IMG/VR virus record: IMGVR_UViG_3300018424_000123
Coordinates: 1-31,476 of that record
Direction: 5' to 3' (one strand)
Length of the DNA stretch: 31,476 nt
DNA from: a virus
Shown: one piece after another, positions 14,658 to 23,900 of the stretch
Numbering within the stretch: position 1 is the first letter of the stretch
Layout: the number at the start of each line of letters is the position of its first letter
Program-made: the position numbers and the translations under genes
Notes under the pieces: model-generated
The model's database searches: none
What the model saw: only the letters and a program-made list of their open reading frames with translations
Told to the model about the DNA's origin: nothing

Positions 14658-17600
14658 TTGAAAATTTGTTTTGTTGATACGCTTGGTCTCTGTTATGACG
14701 GAAGCACATTATCAAAACGCGGCCTCGGTGGTTCCGAATCTGCTCTCATATTCATGTCAAAAGAGTTGCACAAACTTGGTTTTGATGTAACTGTCTTCAA
14801 TGATTGTATCAGTGACGATGCAAGTCCTGGTACTTATGACGGTGTTCTCTATCGTTCTCTGCATGACATTGAACAATACAAAGGTCAGTTTGATATCTAC
14901 ATTGCCTCTAGATCGGTAGTTTCATTTGCACCGAATGAAATGAAGAGTCGCTTCAAATGGTCTGAATCACTGCCAAATCTTGAAAGTGTTGCAATGTCAG
15001 CGAAACATCGTGTGTTATGGATGCATGATACATTTTGTGACGGTGACGATCTGATTGAAGACTTTATTCTGCAAGGTCGCATTCATGAAATCTTTACACT
15101 CACGGACTGGCACACAACATATGTAACGAACTGCGATCACGGAAAACGCAGAAACTTCGACATACTCAAGAAACATATTTTCCAAACACGGAACGGTATT
15201 CAACTCTATCATGATTTCGTAGACGTTAGTAAGAAAGATCCTAATCTGTTTGTCTATAATGCATCAGTCACAAAAGGTATGATACCTCTTGTAGAAAAAG
15301 TATGGCCGCAAGTCAAACAAAATCTACCTGATGCAAAACTGAAAGTCATTGGTGGATTTTATCGTTTTCGTTCATCACATGGTCCTGATCAACAAGAGAT
15401 GGACTGGCGTAGAATGGTTGATGATCCAATTCACAGACAACGCGACATTGAATTTACTGGTATTATTTCTCAAAAAGAAATTGCGGATATTCTTCGTGAT
15501 GCATCTTTCATGTTATATCCTGCTGCATTTCCAGAAACATTCGGCATCTCAACGCTTGAATCATTAGCATATAATACACCTTTGATAACGTGTAGGTTCG
15601 GTGCATTGGAAGAAACCGCAATCGACATGGCGTGTTACAAAATTCCGTATCCTGTTGAAAAGAACTGGTCACTGCCTTGGTTGAGTGAAGATCAACAGGT
15701 TCAAAATTTTGTGCGTGAAACAATTCATGCATATAATAACAAGTACTTGACCCAACAAAAAATGTATGCGTGTAATCAGGTAAAAGATATATGCACATGG
15801 GATACAGTTGCACTACAATGGAAACAACACTTCTATAAATTGATGGGTGATTTCTTACCTATCGATGAATACAGAAACGTGACCTATATCAATCACAAAG
15901 TGCATCGTATTTTTGGCCGTAGAACAATGAATTATGAAGAAGCCGTGATTAGAAAAGAAAAGGAAAATAAATTCTGTATCATCACACCTGTTTATAATGC
16001 AGAGAATTACATTGATAAATGTATTAAGTCTGTCGCATCACAAGACTATGAAAATTATCAGATGTATATCATTGATGATTGTTCTACTGATAAAACTGTT
16101 GATGTCGTTATCGACACGATAAAGGAACTTGGAATCAAGAACAAGTTTACATTATTGCGTAACGGTAATAATAAAGGCGCAGTATATAATCAGATAAATT
16201 CTATCAAACAATTTTGTGAACCTGATTCAATCGTTATGTTATTAGACGGTGATGACTGGTTGGCAAACAATCCAAATATCTTCAACATGTATAACAACAC
16301 CTATAATCGTGGTGCAGAGTACACTTACGGTAGTTGTTGGTCACTTGTTGATAATATTCCACTGATTGCACAACCATACCCGCCTGAAGTAAAGGCGAAT
16401 AAATCATATCGTCAACACAAATTTAATTGGAACTTTCCTTACCCACACTTGAGAACATTCAAAGCGTCTCTTGCTTTGGACTTGGATGAGTCATTGTTCA
16501 AAGACGAAAACGGTGAATGGTATCGTGCCGGCGGTGATGTCGCAACATTCTATAACATCATTGAACAGGCTGATCCGAGTAAGGTTGTATGCGTTCCAGA
16601 GATCGTCTACATGTATAATGATACCAACCCTATCAATGATTACAAAGTAAACGGCACAGAACAGAATGACAATGCAGCGAAAATATTAGGAGAGAAAGTG
16701 GAAAAAGTTGATGATAAAGTTTTGAATGATCTACGAAAACTAGGTCAAATGGATTTATTACCACCAGAACATAAAAATTATCTACGTGAAATGTCGAACA
16801 CATCAAAACCCAAAATCATCTATGATATAGGTGCTTGTGTGATGCACTGGACAAACGCTGCAAAGAATGCGTGGCCTGACAGTGAGATTATTGCGTTTGA
16901 GGCAATGGACGAATGTGCTACATTATATAAAGAAAAGGGTATGAGATATAATTGTGGACTTCTTGGTGCTGAAGACGGAAAGGAAATAGATTTCTATCAG
17001 AATCTAGAGTTTCCAGGGGGTAACTCATACTACAGAGAGAATATTAATGTCAACAAAGAAGCGCATGTTTATTTTCCTGATCAATGCGCGATAAAAAAAC
17101 GTATATCTAGACTTGATACAGTTGTTAAAAACAAAAACTTTCCTGCACCTGATATGATTAAAATGGATGTTCAAGGTGCAGAATTAGATATATTGAAGGG
17201 ATGCGGTGATTTACTGAAAACCTGCAATGATTTAATACTTGAATTGCCTAATGATAATGTTGAATATAATGTTGGCGCACCAAAAAAGAACGAGGTGATT
17301 GAGTGGTTAGAGAAAGAAGGATTTCAACTTGTAAAACATTTCAGTCCGTCTCCTTATGATGCTGATTATCATTTTACTCGAAAGGTAAATGCAATCGAAA
17401 CAACACATGATAATCGGACTGAACGTAAGAAAAGAATATTAATTGGTGTACCTACAGCTCGATATGTTGAGACAGAGACAATGAAGTCAATATACGATAT
17501 GATCGTGCCTGAAGGATACGAAACGGAATTACAATTCTTCTATGGTTATCAGATTGACCAGATTCGAAACTTGATTGCTGATTGGATGGTGAACGGTCCT

Positions 17601-18011
17601 TATGACTATCTTCTTTCAATTGACAGTGACATTATTTTTCCAAAAGATACACTGATCAAAATGATTAATCATGATAAAGATTTGATCTCAGGTATGTACA
17701 GACAACGTTTGCCAGATAAAGTTATCGAACTATATGACCTGAATCAAGTGAACATTCCGTATGATAATGTACCGCGAGATCAATTGATTGAGATTGGGGG
17801 ATGCGGATTTGGTTGCGTTTTAATTAAGAAGCATGTGTTCCAAACAATCGGATATCCTCAGTTTGAATATCGATCAGCACTCAAAATGGCCGACACTTTC
17901 AGTGAAGATGTTGATTTCTGTAAAAAAGCAAAAGAACGAGGATTCAAGATGTTCGCAGATACAAGCATTAAGTGTGGGCACAAAGGTACCCACATTTTTG
18001 AGGTCGATTAA
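14658..18011 (+). CDS. Four-module glycosyltransferase / FkbM methyltransferase
   Basis: The 1117-aa protein has four recognisable modules. Residues 1-400 are a GT-B, GT4-like glycosyltransferase, with GLGGSESAL near 22-30 and the E-x7-E motif E293/E301 in FPETFGISTLES. Residues about 435-680 are a GT2 transferase, with ITPVYNAENYI (442-452), DD473-474, the metal-binding DGD (530-532) and a possible base D627. Residues about 715-905 are an FkbM-type SAM methyltransferase, with YDIGA (722-726), FE (747-748) and KMDVQGAELDILKG (835-848). Residues about 924-1117 are another GT-A-like transferase, with IDSD (988-991), GGCGFGCVLI and SEDVDFCKKA (1082-1091). It starts with TTG, supported by AGGTGA just upstream. 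It is the only plus-strand gene, and its end overlaps the convergent gene by 4 nt. It likely builds and methyl-caps a short glycan; the acceptor is unknown. Confidence 0.88.
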   Translation: MKICFVDTLGLCYDGSTLSKRGLGGSESALIFMSKELHKLGFDVTVFNDCISDDASPGTYDGVLYRSLHDIEQYKGQFDIYIASRSVVSFAPNEMKSRFKWSESLPNLESVAMSAKHRVLWMHDTFCDGDDLIEDFILQGRIHEIFTLTDWHTTYVTNCDHGKRRNFDILKKHIFQTRNGIQLYHDFVDVSKKDPNLFVYNASVTKGMIPLVEKVWPQVKQNLPDAKLKVIGGFYRFRSSHGPDQQEMDWRRMVDDPIHRQRDIEFTGIISQKEIADILRDASFMLYPAAFPETFGISTLESLAYNTPLITCRFGALEETAIDMACYKIPYPVEKNWSLPWLSEDQQVQNFVRETIHAYNNKYLTQQKMYACNQVKDICTWDTVALQWKQHFYKLMGDFLPIDEYRNVTYINHKVHRIFGRRTMNYEEAVIRKEKENKFCIITPVYNAENYIDKCIKSVASQDYENYQMYIIDDCSTDKTVDVVIDTIKELGIKNKFTLLRNGNNKGAVYNQINSIKQFCEPDSIVMLLDGDDWLANNPNIFNMYNNTYNRGAEYTYGSCWSLVDNIPLIAQPYPPEVKANKSYRQHKFNWNFPYPHLRTFKASLALDLDESLFKDENGEWYRAGGDVATFYNIIEQADPSKVVCVPEIVYMYNDTNPINDYKVNGTEQNDNAAKILGEKVEKVDDKVLNDLRKLGQMDLLPPEHKNYLREMSNTSKPKIIYDIGACVMHWTNAAKNAWPDSEIIAFEAMDECATLYKEKGMRYNCGLLGAEDGKEIDFYQNLEFPGGNSYYRENINVNKEAHVYFPDQCAIKKRISRLDTVVKNKNFPAPDMIKMDVQGAELDILKGCGDLLKTCNDLILELPNDNVEYNVGAPKKNEVIEWLEKEGFQLVKHFSPSPYDADYHFTRKVNAIETTHDNRTERKKRILIGVPTARYVETETMKSIYDMIVPEGYETELQFFYGYQIDQIRNLIADWMVNGPYDYLLSIDSDIIFPKDTLIKMINHDKDLISGMYRQRLPDKVIELYDLNQVNIPYDNVPRDQLIEIGGCGFGCVLIKKHVFQTIGYPQFEYRSALKMADTFSEDVDFCKKAKERGFKMFADTSIKCGHKGTHIFEVD

Positions 18012-18403
18012 CTATTAGGATCAACCGGCCAAGTAATTGTATCTGGGAATTCTGCTTGTTGTGGTACATCTCGTAATTCTTGTCGGTAAGTAGCCATTTC
18101 TGACGACAAAGTGAGATCGGTGAGAGCGTATTTGTCTGTCTCTTCAAGCAAATTGTCTCTACGTGCTCTATGATAATCGGATTTTTCTTGAGTGGTCCAA
18201 TCAGTCACGGACCATTCGGTACCTGTCCAATTCAGATATTGAAACTGCGTAACAGTTGGTTTATCCGCTACTGATGTGTAACCAGCATCTGCAATTTCTT
18301 CCGCAGTATATGTGGTTTTATCTGTTCTTGTGGTACCATCAGATAACCGAATACGGTTTGGTAATTCTTTTGGGTATTCTCCGTTTTTTGTATATAAAGA
18401 CAT
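18008..18403 (-). CDS. Tail-fibre assembly chaperone-like protein (131 aa)
   Basis: The C-terminal half carries the pattern of phage tail assembly chaperones: a RARRDNLLEETDKYALTDLT helix, then MATYRQELRDVPQQ, then FPDTITWPVDP at the end. This R-x-x-LL-x-x-(S/T)D ... YRQ-LRD-P ... WP layout is typical of the PF16778-type group. The N-terminal half contains LPNRIRLSDGTTRTDKTTYT. Such proteins usually lie just after fibre genes and help fold or attach fibre tips, and here it directly follows the fibre cassette. The stop codon overlaps the convergent glycosyltransferase gene by 4 nt. The start has a GGAA ribosome binding site. Confidence 0.72.
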   Translation of the reverse strand: MSLYTKNGEYPKELPNRIRLSDGTTRTDKTTYTAEEIADAGYTSVADKPTVTQFQYLNWTGTEWSVTDWTTQEKSDYHRARRDNLLEETDKYALTDLTLSSEMATYRQELRDVPQQAEFPDTITWPVDPNS

Positions 18404-18421
18404 TGTTTATTCCGTTTAATT

Positions 18422-18429
18422 AATTTATA
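18422..18429 (-). promoter_or_regulatory. Weak late-promoter-like box before the chaperone-like gene
   Basis: The minus strand reads TATAAATT, one mismatch from the late consensus, about 19 nt before the ATG at 18403 and overlapping the end of the preceding glycine-rich gene. The short distance leaves only a very short leader, so it is listed with low confidence. Confidence 0.25.
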
Positions 18430-19393
18430 CATCCGCCGTATTAGTTGAGGGGAATGAACGACCAGTTCCCCAAATAATTCTTACAGCACCATCTCCACCA
18501 GAACCATATTCGCCGAGAGTGTTATCGGCACCACCGCCGCCACCACCATATGCTCCACCGTCAGCGGCCACACCAGCGCCGCCTTGAGTCGCAGCACTAC
18601 CGCCAGAACCACCGCCTCCAGGACCACCATCAGCGCCACCATATGTTCCAGCTGCTCCATTAGATCCTTCGCCATAGATTCCAGTACCGCCACCGGCGCC
18701 GCCGGCATCAGATGAACCACCAGCACCGCCACCGCCTCCGCCACCGCCAGATCCTGCACTGCCAGCAGTGTTTGGAGTACCACCGGCACCGCCATCACCG
18801 GAATAACCGCCAGCACCACCGGCACCTATAACATCTGATCCTCCGGAGGCTGCGCCGCCACTACCACCGCCAGCATTACCGCCATTACCACCGCCATCAC
18901 CAGTATATGAACCACCGTCACCGCCAAGAGTAGTACCGCTTATGGTGGCGCCAGTTCCGCCAAATCCACAAACAGTGCCTGTACTGATAAAATAACTATC
19001 ACCGCCATCAGACGCATCAACTGCACTTCCACCAGCACCACCACTGCCGACTACTACAGTATAAGATTGTCCAGGAGTTACAGATATATTATTTTTATAT
19101 CCAAGACCACCACCGCCGCCACCTGCGCCTCCTTGAGTTCCGAAGAGCTCGCCGCCTTTCACTCCACCGCCACCACCGCCAATGCAAACTACGCAGACAG
19201 ATGTGACGCCAGCTGGAACTGTCCAACTGGTTGAGCCAGTAGTTGTAAATTCTACTTGACCAGGGTCCGCTTCTACGAAACCTGGCCAATTATTTACCTT
19301 TTCAGCAGTGTATTGTTCTTGTAATGTCCAAACACCGCTGGCTACGGAAGAAGTTGGATCGTTATCCGGACCAATTATTCGTCCATTACTCAT
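18425..19393 (-). CDS. Glycine-rich adhesin-like tail fibre protein (322 aa)
   Basis: The N-terminus, with RIIGPDNDP then ASGVWTL, resembles the attachment ends of marine phage fibres. Residues about 50-72 (TTTGSTSWTVPAGVTSVCVV, then CIGGGGGG) are the hallmark of the glycine-rich fibre domain. From about 70 to 300 the chain is mostly Gly-Gly-x-x repeats with scattered Asp, Ser, Ala and Tyr. The end, GAVRIIWGTGRSFPSTN, is a common closing motif of these proteins. Such glycine-rich regions can fold as polyglycine II lattices, as in T-even fibre-tip adhesins. It is likely a receptor-binding or fibre-tip component. It lies directly upstream of the assembly-chaperone-like gene, a pairing that fits a fibre plus its chaperone. 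Confidence 0.78.
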   Translation of the reverse strand: MSNGRIIGPDNDPTSSVASGVWTLQEQYTAEKVNNWPGFVEADPGQVEFTTTGSTSWTVPAGVTSVCVVCIGGGGGGVKGGELFGTQGGAGGGGGGLGYKNNISVTPGQSYTVVVGSGGAGGSAVDASDGGDSYFISTGTVCGFGGTGATISGTTLGGDGGSYTGDGGGNGGNAGGGSGGAASGGSDVIGAGGAGGYSGDGGAGGTPNTAGSAGSGGGGGGGGAGGSSDAGGAGGGTGIYGEGSNGAAGTYGGADGGPGGGGSGGSAATQGGAGVAADGGAYGGGGGGADNTLGEYGSGGDGAVRIIWGTGRSFPSTNTADV

Positions 19394-19405
19394 AAAAAAT
19401 ATCCT

Positions 19406-20113
19406 TTACGATATATCCAGATAGAATGCAGAGAGAGACTGTCTACCGGTGTCATTAGATGTTATAGTATGAGAGGCAGTTGACCCAGAACTATACATAA
19501 TATATCCCGTGGTTAGAGTAGTACCTACAGTTTCTAATGTAGCACCAGACCAAGTCATCGAAGGAGTTTGATTGGGTCGTCCAGTTAAAAACGCAAGAGC
19601 TATAGAAGGCGATGTTCCAGTAGCACTAAGACTTACACTGAGAGCAGATGGTCCTTTGTCATTAACAAACCCGCTAGTAGAAAAACTCGTCAAACTCGCC
19701 CCAGCATTTGGTCTAAAAATAGCTATTTGATTTGAATATCCTTCAGAAGCGCTAGGAGTTACACTTAGAGTAGATCCAGGATCACCAGATTCTAGTATTT
19801 TCGCGTAAACATACATTCTTGGATACTCTAAATTATCTCCATTTCCTACATATGTCCATCCTGATGGTGTTGTTTGTGTTACGGTCTCGAAATCTGCTGC
19901 ATAAGCAGCAATTGCCAAATCGCCGACCTGTGCGCTAGACGATATTGTACAATCAAAAGAAGCTGCAGCTGTTCCTGTCGCTGCACTGGTGAGGTCTACA
20001 AAAGTTAATGATGTGAGAGAAATGTCTGGAATATTATTTAATGTCCAAATACCACTGATGGTGCTAGTTGCTCCAATTAATCCTCCAGGGTTTTTGTCAT
20101 AAAAATTGGTCAT
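19406..20113 (-). CDS. Probable fibre/virion protein (235 aa)
   Basis: The protein opens MTNFYDKNPGGLIGATSTIS, then GIWTLNNIPD, sharing the 'IG...SG(I/V)WTL' opening with the glycine-rich protein that follows. The remainder is Thr/Ser-rich and predicted all-beta, with SGWTYVGNGDNLEYPRMYVY and SEGYSNQIAIFRPNAG, and ends SLSAFYLDIS. I do not recognise a named domain; a jelly-roll or immunoglobulin-like sandwich is plausible. The start lies 1 nt after the stop of the preceding gene with a weak ribosome binding site, so coupled translation is likely. Its role in the adhesin cassette is inferred from the opening motif and neighbours. Confidence 0.65.
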   Translation of the reverse strand: MTNFYDKNPGGLIGATSTISGIWTLNNIPDISLTSLTFVDLTSAATGTAAASFDCTISSSAQVGDLAIAAYAADFETVTQTTPSGWTYVGNGDNLEYPRMYVYAKILESGDPGSTLSVTPSASEGYSNQIAIFRPNAGASLTSFSTSGFVNDKGPSALSVSLSATGTSPSIALAFLTGRPNQTPSMTWSGATLETVGTTLTTGYIMYSSGSTASHTITSNDTGRQSLSAFYLDIS

Positions 20114-20114
20114 A

Positions 20115-20477
20115 TTAACTAATTTCTTCGTAACTCACTACAGCTTCTAAATCTCCTGCAACACTTGCTACAGCACGAATTAAATCATTTTCTTCAAGAT
20201 AAATTGCCGTGTCTTTTGCGATTACAACTAAACTTGCATCTGCTGGTACAGATACAGTATTTACTATTTTATATGCTGTTGTAGCATTATCAAAAAACTC
20301 TACAGTCACATCCGCTGCATTTGTTCCGTCAACGTTTGAAACAATCAGCGAATTAACTTTAAAGACTTTACCAGAGGCAGAGGGGTTGCTGACAATAGTT
20401 GTGTTTGTAGCTGCGATAGCAACACCTTCTGTTTTACCTGTAATTGTCGCAACGTTGACTATATTTGGCGCTGCCAT
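20115..20477 (-). CDS. Small beta-rich virion protein (120 aa)
   Basis: The protein MAAPNIVNVATITGKTEGVA... has regular alternation of hydrophobic and polar residues, with VFKVNSLIVSNVDGTNAADV, then VTVEFFDNATTAYKIVNTVS and DASLVVIAKDTAIYLEENDL. This pattern suggests a single beta-sandwich. Proteins with this opening are familiar as small structural proteins of marine T4-like phages, but the precise role is not known to me. A strong GGAG ribosome binding site precedes the ATG. It lies inside the fibre cassette, 13 nt after the short collagen-like gene. Confidence 0.65.
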   Translation of the reverse strand: MAAPNIVNVATITGKTEGVAIAATNTTIVSNPSASGKVFKVNSLIVSNVDGTNAADVTVEFFDNATTAYKIVNTVSVPADASLVVIAKDTAIYLEENDLIRAVASVAGDLEAVVSYEEIS

Positions 20478-20490
20478 TTATTTTCTCCTA

Positions 20491-20910
20491 TTATCCAAAA
20501 ACAATTGCCATGGCGATGGCTTTACCTGTTGTAACACCTGCACCGGCTGATCCGGTGTAACCTAAAACACCTTGAGATCCGTCAAAACCTGTAGTACCCG
20601 TATCACCTTTAGAACCGGTATAACCCTGTGATCCAGTATAACCGATTACACCTTGATCACCCTTAGAACCGGTGTAACCCTGTGATCCAGTATAACCAAT
20701 GACACCTTGATCACCTTTTGATCCAGTATATCCTTGTGATCCATTAAATCCTGTAGTACCTGTATCGCCTTTAGAACCGGTGTAACCTTGCGAACCAGTA
20801 TAACCTAAGTCTCCTTCAAAGACCCATTTACTACCGTCCCATCTCCATATACTTGAACCTACTGTATGAGTATCATTAAGAGTTGGTGAATTTGGAAAAT
20901 TAATCGCCAT
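20491..20910 (-). CDS. Short collagen-like fibre protein (139 aa)
   Basis: Residues 1-32 form the shared fibre anchor FPNSPTLNDTHTVG, then IWRWDGSKWVF. Residues about 36-125 are collagen-like Gly-X-Y triplets of the GYTGSQG, GYTGSKGD and GVIG kind, including four S-K-G-D units. The end, TGKAIAMAIVFG, is a typical short terminus of marine phage fibres and lacks the S74 chaperone domain of its large neighbour. It overlaps the end of the 1341-aa gene by 11 nt and shares both anchor and repeats with it. It therefore looks like a duplicated or pared-down copy that could trimerise with or beside the large fibre. Confidence 0.82.
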   Translation of the reverse strand: MAINFPNSPTLNDTHTVGSSIWRWDGSKWVFEGDLGYTGSQGYTGSKGDTGTTGFNGSQGYTGSKGDQGVIGYTGSQGYTGSKGDQGVIGYTGSQGYTGSKGDTGTTGFDGSQGVLGYTGSAGAGVTTGKAIAMAIVFG

Positions 20911-23900
20911 TTATTCTATCCTGTAATTCTTCTATTTTATCACTCATCTCTTGTATTGACTTAATTAAGAAAGGAATGATTTGCGTGTAAGAAACTGATT
21001 TGATGCCTTCGTTTTCATGAACGATTTCAGGTAAAATCTTTTCAATTTCTTGTGCGATAACACCGTTACTCTTTAGGTCTGTGTCTATCCAATTAAAGGT
21101 AACAGGATTCAGTTTGTGTATAATCTGCAAACCGTTTTCAATTGTATTTATATTTTTCTTCAGTGAGGCATCAGATGTAGAGTTGAAGTTTGTTGTTTGC
21201 AGTGTACCTGTTGAGGCATTATATATCAACTTGGTCGATGTTGCCTTTGCAGTACTATCTGAACCAACGGCCGCGACCATAACAGGATACAACGAAGTTG
21301 TTGTAGTATCATTTGTTGCATTGATTGTTCCGTTATCACCTGCACCTGCTGATCCAGTGTAACCAATGACAGTCGATGCTGATCCGGTAAAACCAGTTCC
21401 TGTATCACCCTTAGAACCGGTATAACCCTGTGATCCATTGTAACCAATGACGCCTTGGTCGCCTTTAGAACCGGTGTAACCCTGTGATCCAGTGTAACCA
21501 ATGACACCTTGATCACCTTTTGATCCAGTATATCCTTGAGAACCATTATAACCAATTACGCCTTGGTCGCCTTTAGAACCAGTGTATCCAATAACGCCTT
21601 GTTGACCAGCAGCAACTACCCATTGAGAACTCGTTCCGTCATTATAGTACACACTGAGCATGCCATCATCAGAATCGAACCAGAGATCACCGCTTGCAGG
21701 TGAAGACGGTGCTGCGTCTTGTATTGTAATTGCGAAGGCATCACCTTTTGATCCAGTGAAACCTTGAGACCCGTTGAAACCAGTCGTTCCTGTATCACCT
21801 TTTGATCCAGTATAACCTTGAGAACCATTATAACCAATGACACCTTGGTCGCCTTTAGAACCAGTGTAACCCTGTGATCCAGTGTAACCTATGACACCTT
21901 GGTCGCCTTTAGAACCAGTGTAACCCTGACTACCTGTATAACCAATGACACCTTGATCACCTTTGGATCCAGTGTAACCAATGACACCTTGATCACCTTT
22001 AGAGCCGGTATATCCTTGTGATCCATTATAACCGATTATACCTTGTGATCCAGTATATCCAATGTCACCTTTGTCGCCTGTTCTTGCGAATGTAATAATA
22101 ATATCTTCGCCGTTTGTAAATGATGCAGCTGAACCACTTACATAAGCGCAATTGACAATAAAGTATCCTGTCTGTTCGCTGATACTACTAATCGTGAACA
22201 ATGCAAAATCATCAGCATTAAACTTGTTACTGATTCTAAAGTGTCCTTTGATCGTACTTGTACTATCATCAATAGTTCGTAAGAATGTTTGTATATCAGT
22301 TGCGGCATCGTCCGTATCATCAATATACATTTGAGTAGCGGAAGATACCGTAGCGTTGTTAAGACGCAATGTACCCGCACCAGGATCAGCGTTGGTTGTA
22401 GTTGTGTTAAAGGTATAATCGAATGTGGCGCCACCGAAATTACCATCGTTGCCTTTCGATCCAGTATAACCCTGTGATCCATCGAAACCTGTTGCGCCTC
22501 TAGAACCGGTGTACCCTTGTGATCCAGTATAACCGATATCGCCTTTGGATCCGGTGTAACCTTGTGAACCATTATAACCTTGAGAACCGGTATATCCGAT
22601 TACGCCTCTAGAACCGGTATAACCCTGTGATCCAGTGTAACCTATGACACCTTGGTCGCCTTTAGAACCAGTGTAACCCTGTGATCCATTAAATCCTGTA
22701 GCACCTCTAGAGCCGGTGTAACCTTGTGAACCAGTGTAACCTTGTGAACCAGTCCAACCTTGTGATCCATTATAACCAATGACACCTTGATCACCTTTAG
22801 AGCCGGTATATCCTTGTGAACCAGTATAACCCCGTGATCCATTGTATCCGATTATACCTTGTGATCCAGTATAGCCTGTATCGCCTTTATCACCAGTACG
22901 AGCAAATGTTATAATGATGTCTTCAGCATCGGAGAATGATGCCGCGCTGCCAGAAACATAACCACAGTTAACAATAAAGTATCCCGTCTGTTCACTAATA
23001 CTGCTGATAGTAAATATCGCAAAGTCATCAGAATTAAATTTATTACTAATTCTGAAATGACCTTTGATTGTACTTGTGCTGTCATCTATTGTTCTGAGGA
23101 AAGTTTGTATATCGGTCGCATTGTCATCGGTATCATCGATATACATTTGAGTAGCCAATGAGACAGTTGCATTATTAAGTCTTATTGTGCCGGCACCAGG
23201 ATCAGCATTTGTAGTTGTTGTGCTGAAAGTGTAATCAAATGTTGCACCACCAAAATTACCGTCATTACCTTTCGAACCAGTGTAACCCTGTGATCCATTA
23301 AATCCTGTAACACCTCTAGAACCAGTGTAACCTTGCGATCCAGTGTAACCCTGTGATCCATTGTAACCTTGCGATCCATTGTAACCTTGTGAACCGGTGT
23401 ATCCTATAACACCCTGATCGCCTTTAGAACCGGTGTAACCCTGCGATCCAGTCCAACCTTGAGACCCGTTGAAACCTGTAGTACCCGTGTCACCTTTTGA
23501 TCCAGTATAACCTTGTGATCCTGTAAATCCTGTAGCACCTCTAGAACCAGTGTAACCTTGTGAACCATTATAACCTTGAGAACCGGTATATCCTTGGCTG
23601 CCGGTGTAACCTTGCGATCCAGTCCACCCCTGAGAACCGGTAAATCCAGTTGCGCCTCTAGAACCTGTGTAACCTATGTCACCTTTATCGCCAGTTCTAG
23701 CAAAAGTAATAATGATATCTTCGGCATTGGTGAATGATGTCGCACTACCACTTACATATGCACAGTTGACGGTGAAATAACCTGTGTTTTCTGTAATACT
23801 GCTAATAGTAAAAAGAGCAAAGTCACTTGCGTCTAATCTGTTACTAACACGGAAATGACCTTTGATTGTTGATGTTGAATCATCAATCGTTCTTAAAAAT

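Noticed and set aside
14658-18011. Idea that the plus-strand gene is a recently inserted mobile element or homing endonuclease
   Set aside because: No endonuclease, recombinase, inverted or direct repeats at its ends; the modules are sugar-transfer and methyltransferase folds, and base use is similar to neighbours.
21145-21152. Perfect TATAAATA on the minus strand inside the large fibre gene
   Set aside because: It lies within the conserved S74 chaperone coding region (codons for N-I-N-T-I) about 240 nt from the next start; may be chance in AT-rich DNA.
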